From Sphingomonas turrisvirgatae (GTDB lineage: Bacteria; Pseudomonadota; Alphaproteobacteria; Sphingomonadales; Sphingomonadaceae), in the NCBI RefSeq assembly GCF_001721295.1, contig NZ_MDDS01000014.1, forward strand, positions 1-64,000: a stretch of 64,000 bases of DNA, given 5' to 3'. Shown in pieces: positions 7,690-16,862 of the stretch (its first letter is position 1; every line of letters starts with the position of its first letter). Position numbers and translations under genes: made by a program. The notes beneath the pieces are model-generated. The model was not told the origin of the DNA. It did not search any database and saw only the letters and a program-made list of their open reading frames with translations.

Positions 7690-8865
7690 ATGGCGAATTC
7701 CGGCGTCGTGATTTCGGGTATCGGCCAGTCCGCCGTGGGCAAGCGGCTGGACCGCACCGCGATGGGCCTGACGGTCGATGCGGTGAAGGACGCGCTCGCC
7801 AATGCGGGCCTCACGCGCGACGATATCGACGGGGTGTCCTGCTATCCCGGCGCGCGGCCCGACATGCCGCACTTCGGCCCGATCGGCGCCAATCAGCTGA
7901 TCGACGCGCTGCGACTGAAGGTGAACTGGTATAGCAGCGGCCTTGAAGGCGGCGCTCAGCTTGCGGCGATCATCAACGGCTATGCAGCGATCAAGGCCGG
8001 CCTGTCGCGGCATGTGCTGTGTTTCCGCACCGTCAAGGAAGGGTCGGGCGGCGCGTCATGGAAGGATGCCGCGCGCGCCAGGACGGAGCGCTCGCGCGTG
8101 TGGGGCGAATATCAATGGCAGCTGCCGTTCAACGCGATCAGCGCGATGCAATGGCTGGCGCCCTACGCGAAGCGCCATTTCCATCTCTATGGCACGCGGC
8201 GCGAGCATCTCGGCGCGATCGCCGTGAATGGGCGCCGCAACGCGCTGCTCAACCCCAAGCGGATGTACGACAAGCCGCTGAGCCTCGACGACTATCTGGC
8301 GATGCCGTTCCTGTCGTCGCCCTTTTGCCTGCTCGATTGCGATGCGCCGACCGATGCATCGACGGTGATCATCCTGTCGAGCGCGGAAGCGGCGGCGGAT
8401 CTGGCTTGCGCGCCGATCCATATCGACAGCATCGGCAGCGCGCTCACGACGCGGCCAAGCTGGGACCAGGTCGATACCCCGCGCATGGCGGCGTTCGATG
8501 CAGGCAAGATGCTCTGGGACCGCACCGACTACAAGCCCGGCGACGTCGATGTCGCCCAACTGTATGACGGCTTCAGCTTCCTGACGCTGACCTGGCTCGA
8601 GGCGCTCGGCTTTTGCGGCGAAGGCGAAAGCGGCGCCTTTGTGGAAGGCGGCGCGCGGATCGCGCTTGAGGGCGAGCTACCGCTCAACACCAATGGTGGT
8701 CAGTTATCTGCGGGACGCACCCACGGCTTCGGTTTCGTGCACGAGGCGGTGACTCAGCTGCGCGGCGTGGGCGGGGACCGGCAGGTCAAACGCGACGTGA
8801 AACTGGCGGTGGCGGCGGCCGGCGGCGGCCCGATGGCGGGCTGCCTGCTGCTCGCGCGGCACTGA
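7690..8865 (+). CDS. thiolase-fold lipid-transfer protein, Ltp2-like aldolase candidate
   Basis: The 391-aa thiolase-superfamily protein is of the SCP-x/Ltp type (GVVISGIGQSAVGKR; LTVDAVKDALANAGLTRDDI). The nucleophile region reads WYSSGLEGGAQLAA and has no cysteine, so ordinary thiolysis is unlikely. Ltp2-type members instead do retro-aldol cleavage of CoA side chains together with a DUF35 protein, and such a protein is encoded at 11944. The conserved Tyr region DVAQLYDGFSFLT and C-terminal NTNGGQLSAGRTHG are present. The start at 7690 follows gagagg; an earlier in-frame ATG at 7675 is possible. It is first in an operon running to 15246. Confidence 0.75.
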   Translation: MANSGVVISGIGQSAVGKRLDRTAMGLTVDAVKDALANAGLTRDDIDGVSCYPGARPDMPHFGPIGANQLIDALRLKVNWYSSGLEGGAQLAAIINGYAAIKAGLSRHVLCFRTVKEGSGGASWKDAARARTERSRVWGEYQWQLPFNAISAMQWLAPYAKRHFHLYGTRREHLGAIAVNGRRNALLNPKRMYDKPLSLDDYLAMPFLSSPFCLLDCDAPTDASTVIILSSAEAAADLACAPIHIDSIGSALTTRPSWDQVDTPRMAAFDAGKMLWDRTDYKPGDVDVAQLYDGFSFLTLTWLEALGFCGEGESGAFVEGGARIALEGELPLNTNGGQLSAGRTHGFGFVHEAVTQLRGVGGDRQVKRDVKLAVAAAGGGPMAGCLLLARH

Positions 8866-8907
8866 CGCATGGACTTGAACTTCGAACAGAAGGGTTTGGA
8901 ATAAGCG

Positions 8908-10536
8908 ATGACTCAGGGTGTGGAGGGCGCATGGCTGCCCGGCAAGCTGACGACGATCGTTGACGTGTTCGAGCGCGCGCTAGACCGGCGCGGGCCCGAT
9001 TTCGAGTTCCTCGATTTTTCGGGGACCACTTACACACTAGGCGCGCTCGACATTCGCAGCACGCAATTGGCGCACGGGCTGCGCGCCGCGGGTGCGCTGC
9101 CGGGCCACTGCGTCACCTCTGTGCTCGACAATTGCGTCGAGCAGATCCTGCTGCTGCTTGCCTGCGCCAAGATCGGCGCGATCCATGTGCCGCTCAACAC
9201 GGCCTATAAGGGCGAATATCTGCGGCATCAGGTTTCTGACAGCGGTGCGGTCGTGCTCGTTGCCGAGAAGGAATATGTCGAGCGCATGATCCAGATCGAA
9301 GGCGGGATTCCCGAGGCCCGCGTGCTTCTGGTCAAAGGCGACATGCCGGCGGCCGCCGCCGTGCGGCTCGACGTTCGTCCGTTGTCTTCCGCGTTCGTCG
9401 ACACGACCGAGCCGACCGGTTTCGCCGTGAAGCCCGCCGACCTCTCGATGTTGATCTACACGGCCGGTACCACCGGTCCGTCTAAGGGCTGCATGATCAG
9501 CCAGAATTACGCATGCAACATGGCCCGCCAGATCGGCGAAGCGATGCTGTACAATGAGGACGACGTGGTGTGGACGCCGCTGCCCGGTTTCCACATGAAC
9601 CAATACACTGCGACGATCCTTCCTGCGTTGATGGCCGGGTGCAAGGCGGCGGTATATCCGCGCTTCTCGGTGTCGCGTTTCTGGGGCGAGATCGAACGCA
9701 CCGGCGCCACGGTCGTGCAGATCCTGTCGTCGATGATCACGCTGATCGCCGATGCCGCCGATGATCCCGCCGCCGAACGCTACAAGGGCAAGTTACGGCT
9801 GCTCGCTGGAACGCCGATCCCGGAGGTCTATCAGAACAAGTGGAAGGACCGCTTCGGCGTCAAATACACGGCGCAGATCTGCTTCGGCCTGACCGAATGC
9901 GCGCTCGTCACCAGCGTGCCGATCGACGTCGAACGGCCGGCCAATTCGTCGGGTACACACAATGACGACTTCGATGTCCGCATCGTCGATGAGAATGACA
10001 ATGAGGTTCCCGCGGGCCAGTCGGGCGAAATCATCATCCGCCCCAAGCGTCCGCATGTCATGTTCGAGGGCTATTGGCGCCGGCCCGAAGCGACCGCGGC
10101 GCTGCTGCGGAACTGCTGGTTCCACACCGGCGATATCGGGATGTTCGACGAGCAAGGCTGGTTCTATTTCGTCGACCGGAAGAAGGACTATCTGCGCCGC
10201 CGCGGTGAGAACATCTCGAGCATGGAGATGGAAGGTGTCTTCCGCCTGCACCCGCAGATCAACGAAGTCGCGGTCCATGCGGTGTTCGCCGACATGGAAG
10301 ACGATGTGAAGGTAACCTGCACGCTGGTCGAGGACGCGACGCTCACGGAGGAAGAGCTGTGCCGCTGGTCGGTCGATAACCTCCCTTATTTTGCCGTGCC
10401 GCGCTTTATCGAGTTCCGCGCGGCCCTGCCCAAGAATCCAGTCGGCCGCGTGCTCAAATACGAGCTTCGCGACGAGGGAATTACGCAGACCACATGGGAC
10501 CGCGAGAAGTCTCAGTTCGAATTGGTGAAACGATAA
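8908..10536 (+). CDS. AMP-binding acyl-CoA synthetase (CaiC-like)
   Basis: The 542-aa ANL-superfamily ligase would activate a carboxylic acid to its CoA thioester via an acyl-adenylate. Motif A3 is YTAGTTGPSKG near residue 190 and A5 is FGLTECALVTS. A7/A8 run from WFHTGDIGMFDEQGWFYF into VDRKKDYLRRRGENIS. The C-terminal catalytic Lys is in NPVGRVLKYELR. It lies 42 bp after the Ltp2-like gene and 32 bp before the amidohydrolase, so all are probably co-transcribed. It resembles crotonobetaine/carnitine-CoA ligases more than long-chain fatty acid ligases, but substrate is unknown. Confidence 0.88.
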   Translation: MTQGVEGAWLPGKLTTIVDVFERALDRRGPDFEFLDFSGTTYTLGALDIRSTQLAHGLRAAGALPGHCVTSVLDNCVEQILLLLACAKIGAIHVPLNTAYKGEYLRHQVSDSGAVVLVAEKEYVERMIQIEGGIPEARVLLVKGDMPAAAAVRLDVRPLSSAFVDTTEPTGFAVKPADLSMLIYTAGTTGPSKGCMISQNYACNMARQIGEAMLYNEDDVVWTPLPGFHMNQYTATILPALMAGCKAAVYPRFSVSRFWGEIERTGATVVQILSSMITLIADAADDPAAERYKGKLRLLAGTPIPEVYQNKWKDRFGVKYTAQICFGLTECALVTSVPIDVERPANSSGTHNDDFDVRIVDENDNEVPAGQSGEIIIRPKRPHVMFEGYWRRPEATAALLRNCWFHTGDIGMFDEQGWFYFVDRKKDYLRRRGENISSMEMEGVFRLHPQINEVAVHAVFADMEDDVKVTCTLVEDATLTEEELCRWSVDNLPYFAVPRFIEFRAALPKNPVGRVLKYELRDEGITQTTWDREKSQFELVKR

Positions 10537-10568
10537 GAGTGCGCCCTGCTCAGCCTAGGAGACCCGTT

Positions 10569-11885
10569 ATGAAGACCGAAGACCTCGTCATCGTCAGCGT
10601 CGACGACCATATCGTCGAGCCGCCCACCATGTGGGACCAGCATCTTTCGGTGCAGCACAAGGCGATCAAGCCGGAGATGCGCCAGGATGAAAACGGCGCC
10701 GACTATTGGATTTTTGAAGGCCGCCGCACCGGCGGGATCGGCCTCAACGCGGTAGCCGGCCGCGTGAAGGAGGAATATGGCTGCGAGCCGTCCTCGCTCG
10801 CCGAAATGCGTCCCGGCGCCTATGATATCCATGCCCGCATTGGCGATATGAACGCCAACGGCATCCTCGCCTCGCTGAATTTCCCCACTGTCGTCACCTT
10901 CGATGGCGGTCTGTTCCTCAGCTACGAGAACAAGGCCGACGCGCTCACGCTCGTGCGCGCCTACAACGACTGGCATATCGACGAATGGTGCGGATCCTAT
11001 CCCGGCCGCAACATCCCATGCGCGATCCTGCCCTATTGGGACGTCGCCGCGACGGTCGAGGAGGTCAAGCGAGTCGTCAAGAAGGGCTGCCACGCGGTCA
11101 CTTTCAGCGACAATCCCTCACTCAAGGGCCAGCCGTCGATCCACGACCCCTATTGGGAACCGTTCTGGAAGGTGTGCGCCGACAACAATGTCTGCATCAA
11201 CATCCATATCGGATCGGGCGCGCAAGCACCGCATGCCTCGATGCTGACGCCGATTGATGCCTGGATCATCACCATGCCGATGTCGATCGCGAACTCGGCT
11301 GCGGACTGGCTGTATCTGAGTGCGCTCAACCGCTATCCGAACCTCAAGATCTCGCTGTCGGAAGGCGGCATCGGCTGGATCCCCTATTTCCTCGAGCGTG
11401 CAGACTTCACCTTCGACCACCACAGCGCGTGGACCTATACCGACTTCGGCGGCAAGGGGCGCAAGCCGAGCGATTCGTTCCGCGAACATTTCCTGACCTG
11501 CTTCATCGACGACCAGTTCGGCCTGGCGAACCTCGATGCGATTGGGGAGGATATAGTTGCCTATGAATGCGATTATCCACACTCCGATACACTGTGGCCG
11601 CATTCGGCCGATCGATTGTTCCAAACGGTCAAGCATCTGACGCCGGCGCAGATCGAGAAGGTCACGCACCAGAATGCGCTGAAGTTCATGAACTTCGACG
11701 CGATCGGCAAGATGGGCGGGCGCGACAAATGCACCGTCGGCGCGCTGCGCGCGCTGGCAAAGGATGTAAGTCTCGACCCGATCTCGTTCGGCGGGCCGAG
11801 CCCGTTGGCTGAGGGCGAGGCGCGCCGCGTTGTGACGTCGCAGGACATCACCGACATGTTCCGCAAGCTCAACGAAGCGGCCTGA
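10569..11885 (+). CDS. amidohydrolase (COG2159, ACMSD/resorcylate decarboxylase type)
   Basis: The 438-aa metal-dependent hydrolase or decarboxylase of the amidohydrolase-2 group has an N-terminal SVDDHIVEPPTMW. It has a central NIHIGSGAQAPHAS and a C-terminal YECDYPHSDTLWPHSADRL, with the His and Asp ligands expected for a TIM-barrel metal site. Members decarboxylate aromatic acids or hydrolyse C-C or C-N bonds in ring degradation. The ATG at 10569 is chosen because taggag precedes it; upstream frame overlap with the ligase is a shadow. A strong hairpin follows the stop. A second family member is encoded at 39366. Confidence 0.83.
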   Translation: MKTEDLVIVSVDDHIVEPPTMWDQHLSVQHKAIKPEMRQDENGADYWIFEGRRTGGIGLNAVAGRVKEEYGCEPSSLAEMRPGAYDIHARIGDMNANGILASLNFPTVVTFDGGLFLSYENKADALTLVRAYNDWHIDEWCGSYPGRNIPCAILPYWDVAATVEEVKRVVKKGCHAVTFSDNPSLKGQPSIHDPYWEPFWKVCADNNVCINIHIGSGAQAPHASMLTPIDAWIITMPMSIANSAADWLYLSALNRYPNLKISLSEGGIGWIPYFLERADFTFDHHSAWTYTDFGGKGRKPSDSFREHFLTCFIDDQFGLANLDAIGEDIVAYECDYPHSDTLWPHSADRLFQTVKHLTPAQIEKVTHQNALKFMNFDAIGKMGGRDKCTVGALRALAKDVSLDPISFGGPSPLAEGEARRVVTSQDITDMFRKLNEAA

Positions 11886-11897
11886 AGAAGCTTCATC

Positions 11898-11922
11898 GCG
11901 GGAGGCCGTCTCGGCCTCCCGC
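11898..11922 (+). terminator. 11-bp perfect hairpin between operon genes
   Basis: The stem gcgggaggccg with loop tct pairs with cggcctcccgc, followed by tcctcctt. The weak T tail suggests an attenuating or RNA-stabilising hairpin that lowers expression of the DUF35 and KstD part of the operon rather than a full stop. Confidence 0.55.
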
Positions 11923-11943
11923 TCCTCCTTGCAAGGTTCGCGG

Positions 11944-12357
11944 ATGAGCGAGAATTACCAACGCACCCTGCCGGTGATCGACGACGAGAATCGAGCTTTC
12001 TGGCATGGCGGCGCGGACGGCAGGCTGCATCTGATGCGCTGCCAGGATTGCGGCTATTGGCTGCATCCACCCGGTCCGGTCTGCCCCGAATGCCTGAGTG
12101 ACGGCGTTACAATCGAGACCGTGTCCGGCGAAGCGACGGTCGAGGCATTGACGGTCAACTACAAGGTCTGGGGGGCAGGCATGCAGGTCCCCTATGTCAT
12201 CGCAATCGTCGAGCTGGCCGAGCAGAAGGGGCTGCGGCTGACGACCAACATCGTCGGCATCGATCCGGATGCCGTCACGATCGGCATGCCGGTCCGCGTT
12301 GTGTTCGAACAGGACGAGGACGTCTGGCTGCCGCTATTCGAGCCGCGCCCAGCGTGA
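11944..12357 (+). CDS. Zn-ribbon/OB-fold DUF35 protein, probable partner of the Ltp2-like protein
   Basis: The 137-aa protein has a rubredoxin-like zinc knuckle with Cys33, Cys36, Cys47 and Cys50 (CQDCGYWLHPPGPVCPEC), followed by an OB-fold acyl-CoA-binding domain. In steroid side-chain degradation, Ltp2-type aldolases need a DUF35 subunit or domain; related DUF35 proteins also pair with other thiolase-fold enzymes. The candidate partner starts the same operon at 7690, separated by a ligase and an amidohydrolase. The start at 11944 gives the usual N-terminal length. The next gene overlaps its stop as GTGA. Confidence 0.85.
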   Translation: MSENYQRTLPVIDDENRAFWHGGADGRLHLMRCQDCGYWLHPPGPVCPECLSDGVTIETVSGEATVEALTVNYKVWGAGMQVPYVIAIVELAEQKGLRLTTNIVGIDPDAVTIGMPVRVVFEQDEDVWLPLFEPRPA

Positions 12358-12827
12358 GCGACGCGGCACAGCAGGTCACGACGCTGGCCGCGATCGAAGC
12401 GATCAAAGCGCTTAAGGCGCGCTATTTCCGGTTCGTCGATACCAAGGACTGGGACGCGCTGCGGACGCTGTTCCTGCCCGGGGCGACGTTGCATTTCGCG
12501 CATCGCACGGACGATCCCGAAACCGCAGAGGTGGCAATCTCGCGGATTTCACAGATTCTCTTCCCCGGCGTCGTCAGCGTTCACAGTGGTGGCATCCCCG
12601 AGATCGAGGTCGAGGGTGATCGCGCCACGGCGGTCTGGCCGATGAGCGATCTGCTCGTCTTTCCTATCGATCGCCTCAATCCGTTCGGGCTCGCGCGACT
12701 CCACGGCTATGGCTATTACCGCGAGCGCTATGAGCGGCGCGACGGCGCCTGGCGGATCGCTGCGCTGCGGCTCGACCGGCTGCATGTCGAGACCGTGCCG
12801 CTGCCCGGCGCCGTGCCTGCCGAATGA
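12354..12827 (+). CDS. SnoaL-like (NTF2 fold) protein
   Basis: The 157-aa protein has an NTF2-like cone fold: helix AIEAIKALKARYFRFVDTKD, then WDALRTLFLPGATLHFAH. This SnoaL_4 pattern is shared by ring-opening isomerases, dehydratases and delta5-3-ketosteroid isomerase relatives. The Asp in DTKDWD occupies the position often used as a general base. Translation starts at GTG (12354), overlapping the DUF35 stop, and ends coupled to the next gene (ATGA). Its place just before a KstD-like dehydrogenase fits an isomerase or dehydratase acting on the same ring, but that is inferred. Confidence 0.75.
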   Translation: MSDAAQQVTTLAAIEAIKALKARYFRFVDTKDWDALRTLFLPGATLHFAHRTDDPETAEVAISRISQILFPGVVSVHSGGIPEIEVEGDRATAVWPMSDLLVFPIDRLNPFGLARLHGYGYYRERYERRDGAWRIAALRLDRLHVETVPLPGAVPAE

Positions 12828-14542
12828 CCGATTGGGACCAAGAGGCCGATCTCGTCATCATCGGGTCAGGCGCCGCCGGCATGTCTGCGGCGATTGTCGC
12901 GGCGGCGAGCGGTCTCGATGCACTGGTGCTCGAAAAGACCGATCTAATCGGGGGCAGCACCGCAATCTCAGGCGGTGTTGTCTGGGTGCCGGGCAATCGC
13001 GGCATGGCCGAGGCGGGCGCGCCTGATCCGCCCGGCGCGGCGTTGCGTTATCTCGAACAAGTAATCGGCCCGGGGATGCGCCGCGACATGGTCGAGGCTT
13101 ATGTGCGGGCCAGTCCGAAAATGGTCGATTGGTTCAACAGGCATACGGTGGTGCACCTGGTCCCGCGAATGTACGCGCCCGATTATCACTCTGAACTCGA
13201 GGGCGCGTCGTCGGGTGGTCGCGCGCTGGATCCTCTCGAATATGACGGGCGGGAGCTTGGTGGCTGGTTCACGCGGCTACGCGCGCCATTGCAGCAGACG
13301 ATGATCTTCGGCGGGATGATGGTGAGCCGCGCCGATATCGATCATCTCCAGCGCGCGTGCCGCAGCTGGACGTCATTTCGGCATGCAGTGCGGATCCTGC
13401 TCGGCCACGCAAGCGACCGGCTGCGTTTCGCGCGCGGCGCGCGGCTTCTGGCGGGTAATGCGCTGGCGGCGCGGCTGTTGCGGTCGGCGATCGATCGGGG
13501 CGTGCGGTTCGAAACCGGCGCTGACGTGACGGCCCTGGTGCGCGACGGTGGCGCGGTCATCGGCGCCGAAGCCGTGATCGGTGGCAAAATCGTGCGCATC
13601 CGGGCGCGGCGCGGGGTGGTGCTGGCAGCGGGCGGGGGCGCGGCGAACAGGCACTTCCGTGCCGCGAATGTGCCGTATGCCGATGTTCATCTTTCGATGG
13701 CCCCGCCGAGCAACGTGGGCGATGGGCTTGCGCTCGCGGCTGCCGTCGGCGGTACGATAGGAGCGACCGCCCGCAACGCGGTATTCCTGAGCCCGGTTTC
13801 GGTCGACGCGGCGGGTGGCAAACGCACCTTGTTTCCCCACCTCATCCTCGACCGGCAGAAGCCTGGCGTGATCGCCGTGAACAGCGCGGGCCGCCGCTTC
13901 GTAAATGAAGCCGACTCCTATCATGATTTCGTCGAAGGCATGTATCGCGACCATGGCGACGGCCCCGCGGTCCCGGCCTGGCTGGTCGCCGACTCACGCT
14001 TCGTCCGGCGTTATGGGCTGGGCCTGGTCCGTCCGGCTCCCTTTTCAAAGCGCGGCTTCGTCCGCTCGGGCTATCTCGTGTCGGCGCGCTCGATTGGCCA
14101 GCTTGCGGACAAGATCGGCGTTCCGCAGGCGCAGCTAGCGGCGACGATCGAAGCGGCAAATCGGGCGGCGGCCACGGGCGTCGATCTCGAATTTGGCAAG
14201 GGCAGCACTGGCTACAACCGTTATCTGGGCGACGGCTTACATTCGCCCAATCCCTGTCTGGGACCGATCCGCATGCCGCCCTTCCATGCGGTCAAGATTT
14301 GGCCGGGTGATATCGGCGCCGCACGCGGCATCCGCACCGACGCCGATGCCCGCGTGCTCGACGCGGATGGCAAGCCAGTTCGCGGCCTATACGCGTGCGG
14401 CAACGACATGAATTCGATCATGGGCGGAAGCTACCCCGCCGGTGGCATCACGCTCGGTCCGGCGATGACCTTCGGCTTCATCGCGGCGCGCCATGTCGCC
14501 GGTATCGCCTGCAGCGGCAGCAAAGAGGAGAAGACGGCATGA
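12824..14542 (+). CDS. FAD dehydrogenase of the 3-ketosteroid-delta1-dehydrogenase family
   Basis: The 572-aa flavoprotein has Rossmann motif GSGAAG at residues 14-19 and the substrate-domain signature LEKTDLIGGSTAISGG. A C-terminal block reads MGGSYPAGGITLGPAMTFG. Tyr537 and Gly541 in this block match the paired Tyr and Gly that polarise the C3 keto group in characterised KstD enzymes. It would remove hydrogens next to a ring ketone (1,2-desaturation). Other FAD_binding_2 members such as fumarate reductase-like proteins are less likely because of this block. It is coupled (ATGA) to both the SnoaL and GST genes. Confidence 0.8.
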   Translation: MTDWDQEADLVIIGSGAAGMSAAIVAAASGLDALVLEKTDLIGGSTAISGGVVWVPGNRGMAEAGAPDPPGAALRYLEQVIGPGMRRDMVEAYVRASPKMVDWFNRHTVVHLVPRMYAPDYHSELEGASSGGRALDPLEYDGRELGGWFTRLRAPLQQTMIFGGMMVSRADIDHLQRACRSWTSFRHAVRILLGHASDRLRFARGARLLAGNALAARLLRSAIDRGVRFETGADVTALVRDGGAVIGAEAVIGGKIVRIRARRGVVLAAGGGAANRHFRAANVPYADVHLSMAPPSNVGDGLALAAAVGGTIGATARNAVFLSPVSVDAAGGKRTLFPHLILDRQKPGVIAVNSAGRRFVNEADSYHDFVEGMYRDHGDGPAVPAWLVADSRFVRRYGLGLVRPAPFSKRGFVRSGYLVSARSIGQLADKIGVPQAQLAATIEAANRAAATGVDLEFGKGSTGYNRYLGDGLHSPNPCLGPIRMPPFHAVKIWPGDIGAARGIRTDADARVLDADGKPVRGLYACGNDMNSIMGGSYPAGGITLGPAMTFGFIAARHVAGIACSGSKEEKTA

Positions 14543-15246
14543 TCACGCTCTACGGCATGGGTAGCCCCAATGTGATCAAGGTGACGATCCTGCTCGAAGA
14601 GCTGGGGCTGCCCTATCGATTCGAGCGAATCGATGTCATCCATGGCGAGCAGTTCGAGTCCGGCTTCGGCCAGCTCAATCCAAACCGCAAGGTGCCGGTG
14701 CTGGTGGATGCGCGCGGAGGTGGCGATCCGGTGGTGCTGTTCGAATCCGGCGTGATCCTGATGTATCTCGCCGAGACCAGCGGGCGATTCTGGCCAGCGG
14801 CGACGGCGGCGCGCTATGACATGCTCAAATGGCTGATGCTGCAGATGGCGAGTTTCGGCCCGACCTGCGGGCAGGCCCTCCATTTTAACCGAGCGGTCGC
14901 CGAACCGGGCTATGCGCGGGACCGCTTCACCGCCGAGCTCCGGCGACTGCTGGGCTTGATCGAAGCCCAACTCGGCAACCATGCGCATATCGCCGGTCCC
15001 GATTATACGCTCGCCGACATGGCTTTCCTGCCCTGGTGCCTCACGCTCAAGCGCTTGCTGCCCGAGGCGGTCGAATTGCCTCGGCTGCAGGAATGGATGG
15101 CCCGACTTGGGGAGCGACCGGCGGTCGCTCGTGCGGTCGCTGCCTCGATCGACCATTCGCGCCGCGACTTGCGCGCGCTGCGCGACGCCGATCAAGCCAC
15201 GCTGGACCGCTATTACGGACGCGCGCCAGCGCCTGCGGAGTTCTAG
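14539..15246 (+). CDS. glutathione S-transferase family protein
   Basis: The 235-aa protein has a thioredoxin-fold N-domain (ITLYGMGSPNVIKVTILLEE; PNRKVPVLVD with cis-Pro; ESGVILMYLAE). An all-helical C-domain contains HIAGPDYTLADMAFLPW. The latter half resembles YfcG/URE2-like GSTs, which act on glutathione conjugates or disulfides. Ser9 in GMGSPN is a plausible thiol-activating residue. It is last in the 7690 operon, overlapping the KstD-like stop (ATGA). Its own TAG overlaps the opposing GntR TAG within the four bases ctag at 15243-15246. Confidence 0.85.
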   Translation: MITLYGMGSPNVIKVTILLEELGLPYRFERIDVIHGEQFESGFGQLNPNRKVPVLVDARGGGDPVVLFESGVILMYLAETSGRFWPAATAARYDMLKWLMLQMASFGPTCGQALHFNRAVAEPGYARDRFTAELRRLLGLIEAQLGNHAHIAGPDYTLADMAFLPWCLTLKRLLPEAVELPRLQEWMARLGERPAVARAVAASIDHSRRDLRALRDADQATLDRYYGRAPAPAEF

Positions 15247-15965
15247 GCTTTGGCGGCGCGGGCCGCGCGCTTCGTCGCGACCCGCTCGGCAGGCTCTGCG
15301 CCGCGCTGTTTCGCTTCCTCCGGCTGGTCGAGGACGCGGCGCTCGGTCGCGAAGATGTGGCGCTCCATCGCCTCGCGCGCACCAGTGGTGTCGCCATTGG
15401 CGATCGCGGTGATGATCGCCTCATGCTCGCGATGCGCCTGCTCGATATTGAGCGCGAAGATCGAGCGGTTGGTGAGCGCGACGTAGAAATCCGAACGGTC
15501 GCCCAGGCTTTCGACGACATCGGCGAGCGGCTTCGACCGGCTGACGCGCCGCATTTCAGCATGCAGGCGCCGATTGAGCACGCGGTAATTTTCACCGATC
15601 GCCTGCGAATCCTCGCCCAGCGTGCTCAGCGCGGCAATCTGGCTGGAGATAAGTCGCAAGCTGAGGACATCGGCGGGCTCGGCCCGCGCTGCACACAGTT
15701 CCGCGATCAGTGCTTCGCCAGCCGCGAACAGTCGGTAGAAATCGTCAATCTCCTGCGAGTCCGGACTGCGCACCCGGCAGCCGACCTGCGGCATGATTTC
15801 GACGAACCCTTCGAGGACCAGCCGTTTCATCGCCTCGAGCACGGGCTGGCGGCTTGATCCCAACTCTGCCGCGATGCCGTCGATCGGCAGCCATTCGCTA
15901 GCGCCGACACGCCCTTCGATGAGCATGTCCTTCACATGCGAGTAAGCGACCTCGGACAATTTCAT
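15243..15965 (-). CDS. GntR-family regulator (FadR/FCD subgroup)
   Basis: The 240-aa protein has an N-terminal winged helix-turn-helix (IDGIAAELGSSRQPVLEAMK, then RLVLEGFVEIM). A helical FCD effector domain (about 90-225) has the usual metal-binding positions, with Arg/His-rich helices near LNRRLHAEMRRVS and QAHREHEAIITA. FCD members sense organic acids and often repress an adjacent catabolic operon. I choose MKLSEVAYSHVKDM at 15965 because family members begin there; an upstream ATG at 16025 would add 20 unusual residues. It is convergent with the 7690 operon and follows the TetR gene on the same strand. Confidence 0.85.
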   Translation of the reverse strand: MKLSEVAYSHVKDMLIEGRVGASEWLPIDGIAAELGSSRQPVLEAMKRLVLEGFVEIMPQVGCRVRSPDSQEIDDFYRLFAAGEALIAELCAARAEPADVLSLRLISSQIAALSTLGEDSQAIGENYRVLNRRLHAEMRRVSRSKPLADVVESLGDRSDFYVALTNRSIFALNIEQAHREHEAIITAIANGDTTGAREAMERHIFATERRVLDQPEEAKQRGAEPAERVATKRAARAAKA

Positions 15966-16034
15966 GGGTAGCAGCCTAGCATTTCTGTTCCTGCCTTCTG
16001 TTATCTTTTTGGCGTCGCGGGTCAAATCACTGGC

Positions 16035-16700
16035 TCAATCCGTTGCATGCTCAGGTGCCGTGCGGAAGAGGAGGGCAAGGACATGCGCTTCTGCACGGAT
16101 CAATTCCTCGTCACTCAGGTCGCCGGGCTGCAGCGTGCGTGCTGAGCCGCGCGCAGCGAGCCGCTCCATTGCCGCATAAACGATAACGCTGCGTGCCAGC
16201 GCGTCCCGATCGCTTACTCGCGAGCTGCCCTGCGCCTCACATATCCGTTGTGACAAAGCATTGATTATCGGCATCGCCGCGCGACGGCGGGAATGGTTGA
16301 AATCGGAATTTCCTAGGTCGGATTGATGATTGCGCGTGCTGAGGATCGGACGATTGCGATCCCAATGAGCATAAAATGCGCGCACCAGCTGTTCGCTTCG
16401 CAAACTGACAGTCGAAGGGAGCCACGGCAGTTCGAGGATTCCCAGTATCTCAGCCATGTCCTCTCCAGCTTCGTCCGAAAGGCTGAGCTGAATATCGGGA
16501 ATATTTTCGAAATAGAGATAGAAGGTAGGGGCCGACACGCCTGCTTCGCGTGAAATCGCTGCCGCGGTGAGTTTCACCCCGCGATTGAGCAATTCGCGCG
16601 CTGAATCGAGTAAGCGCCTCCGCGTATCGGCACCTTTGCGCCCAAGGGCCTGACCGCTCTTGTTCGTTCCCGAAGCATCGGTTTCGCTTGGCATTTCCAT
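16035..16700 (-). CDS. TetR-family regulator
   Basis: The 221-aa protein has an N-terminal TetR helix-turn-helix (LGRKGADTRRRLLDSARELL; LTAAAISREAGVSAPTFYLY) and a helical ligand domain. It is clearly related to the regulator at 49529, sharing GQxLGRKGxxTRxRL and the NxPRFNxxRxxxAxPxxNALSxRI-like middle in weaker form. It is divergent from the TonB receptor at 16863 across operator copy c, so control of that receptor is the simplest guess. Ligand unknown. Confidence 0.85.
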   Translation of the reverse strand: MEMPSETDASGTNKSGQALGRKGADTRRRLLDSARELLNRGVKLTAAAISREAGVSAPTFYLYFENIPDIQLSLSDEAGEDMAEILGILELPWLPSTVSLRSEQLVRAFYAHWDRNRPILSTRNHQSDLGNSDFNHSRRRAAMPIINALSQRICEAQGSSRVSDRDALARSVIVYAAMERLAARGSARTLQPGDLSDEELIRAEAHVLALLFRTAPEHATD

Positions 16701-16793
16701 CAGTTAAGTCGCCTGTTGGCAGCCGCGGAACGGCGTCTGCATCGCATCGCATCGTAAAATCAGCCCTGTGACATAATAGCAACTGGACGTACG

Positions 16794-16805
16794 GTAAAAT
16801 ATTAG
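16794..16805 (-). promoter_or_regulatory. candidate operator copy c (gtaaaatattag)
   Basis: Read on the minus strand this is ctaatattttac, two mismatches from copy a. It lies 57 bases before the TonB receptor ATG and 93 bases from the TetR start. It is among the weaker members of the set. Confidence 0.4.
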
Positions 16806-16862
16806 TAGTTTAGTCTGCGAGTCTGGGCTTCCGTGCTCGAGATACGATCAGGAGAGGAACTG

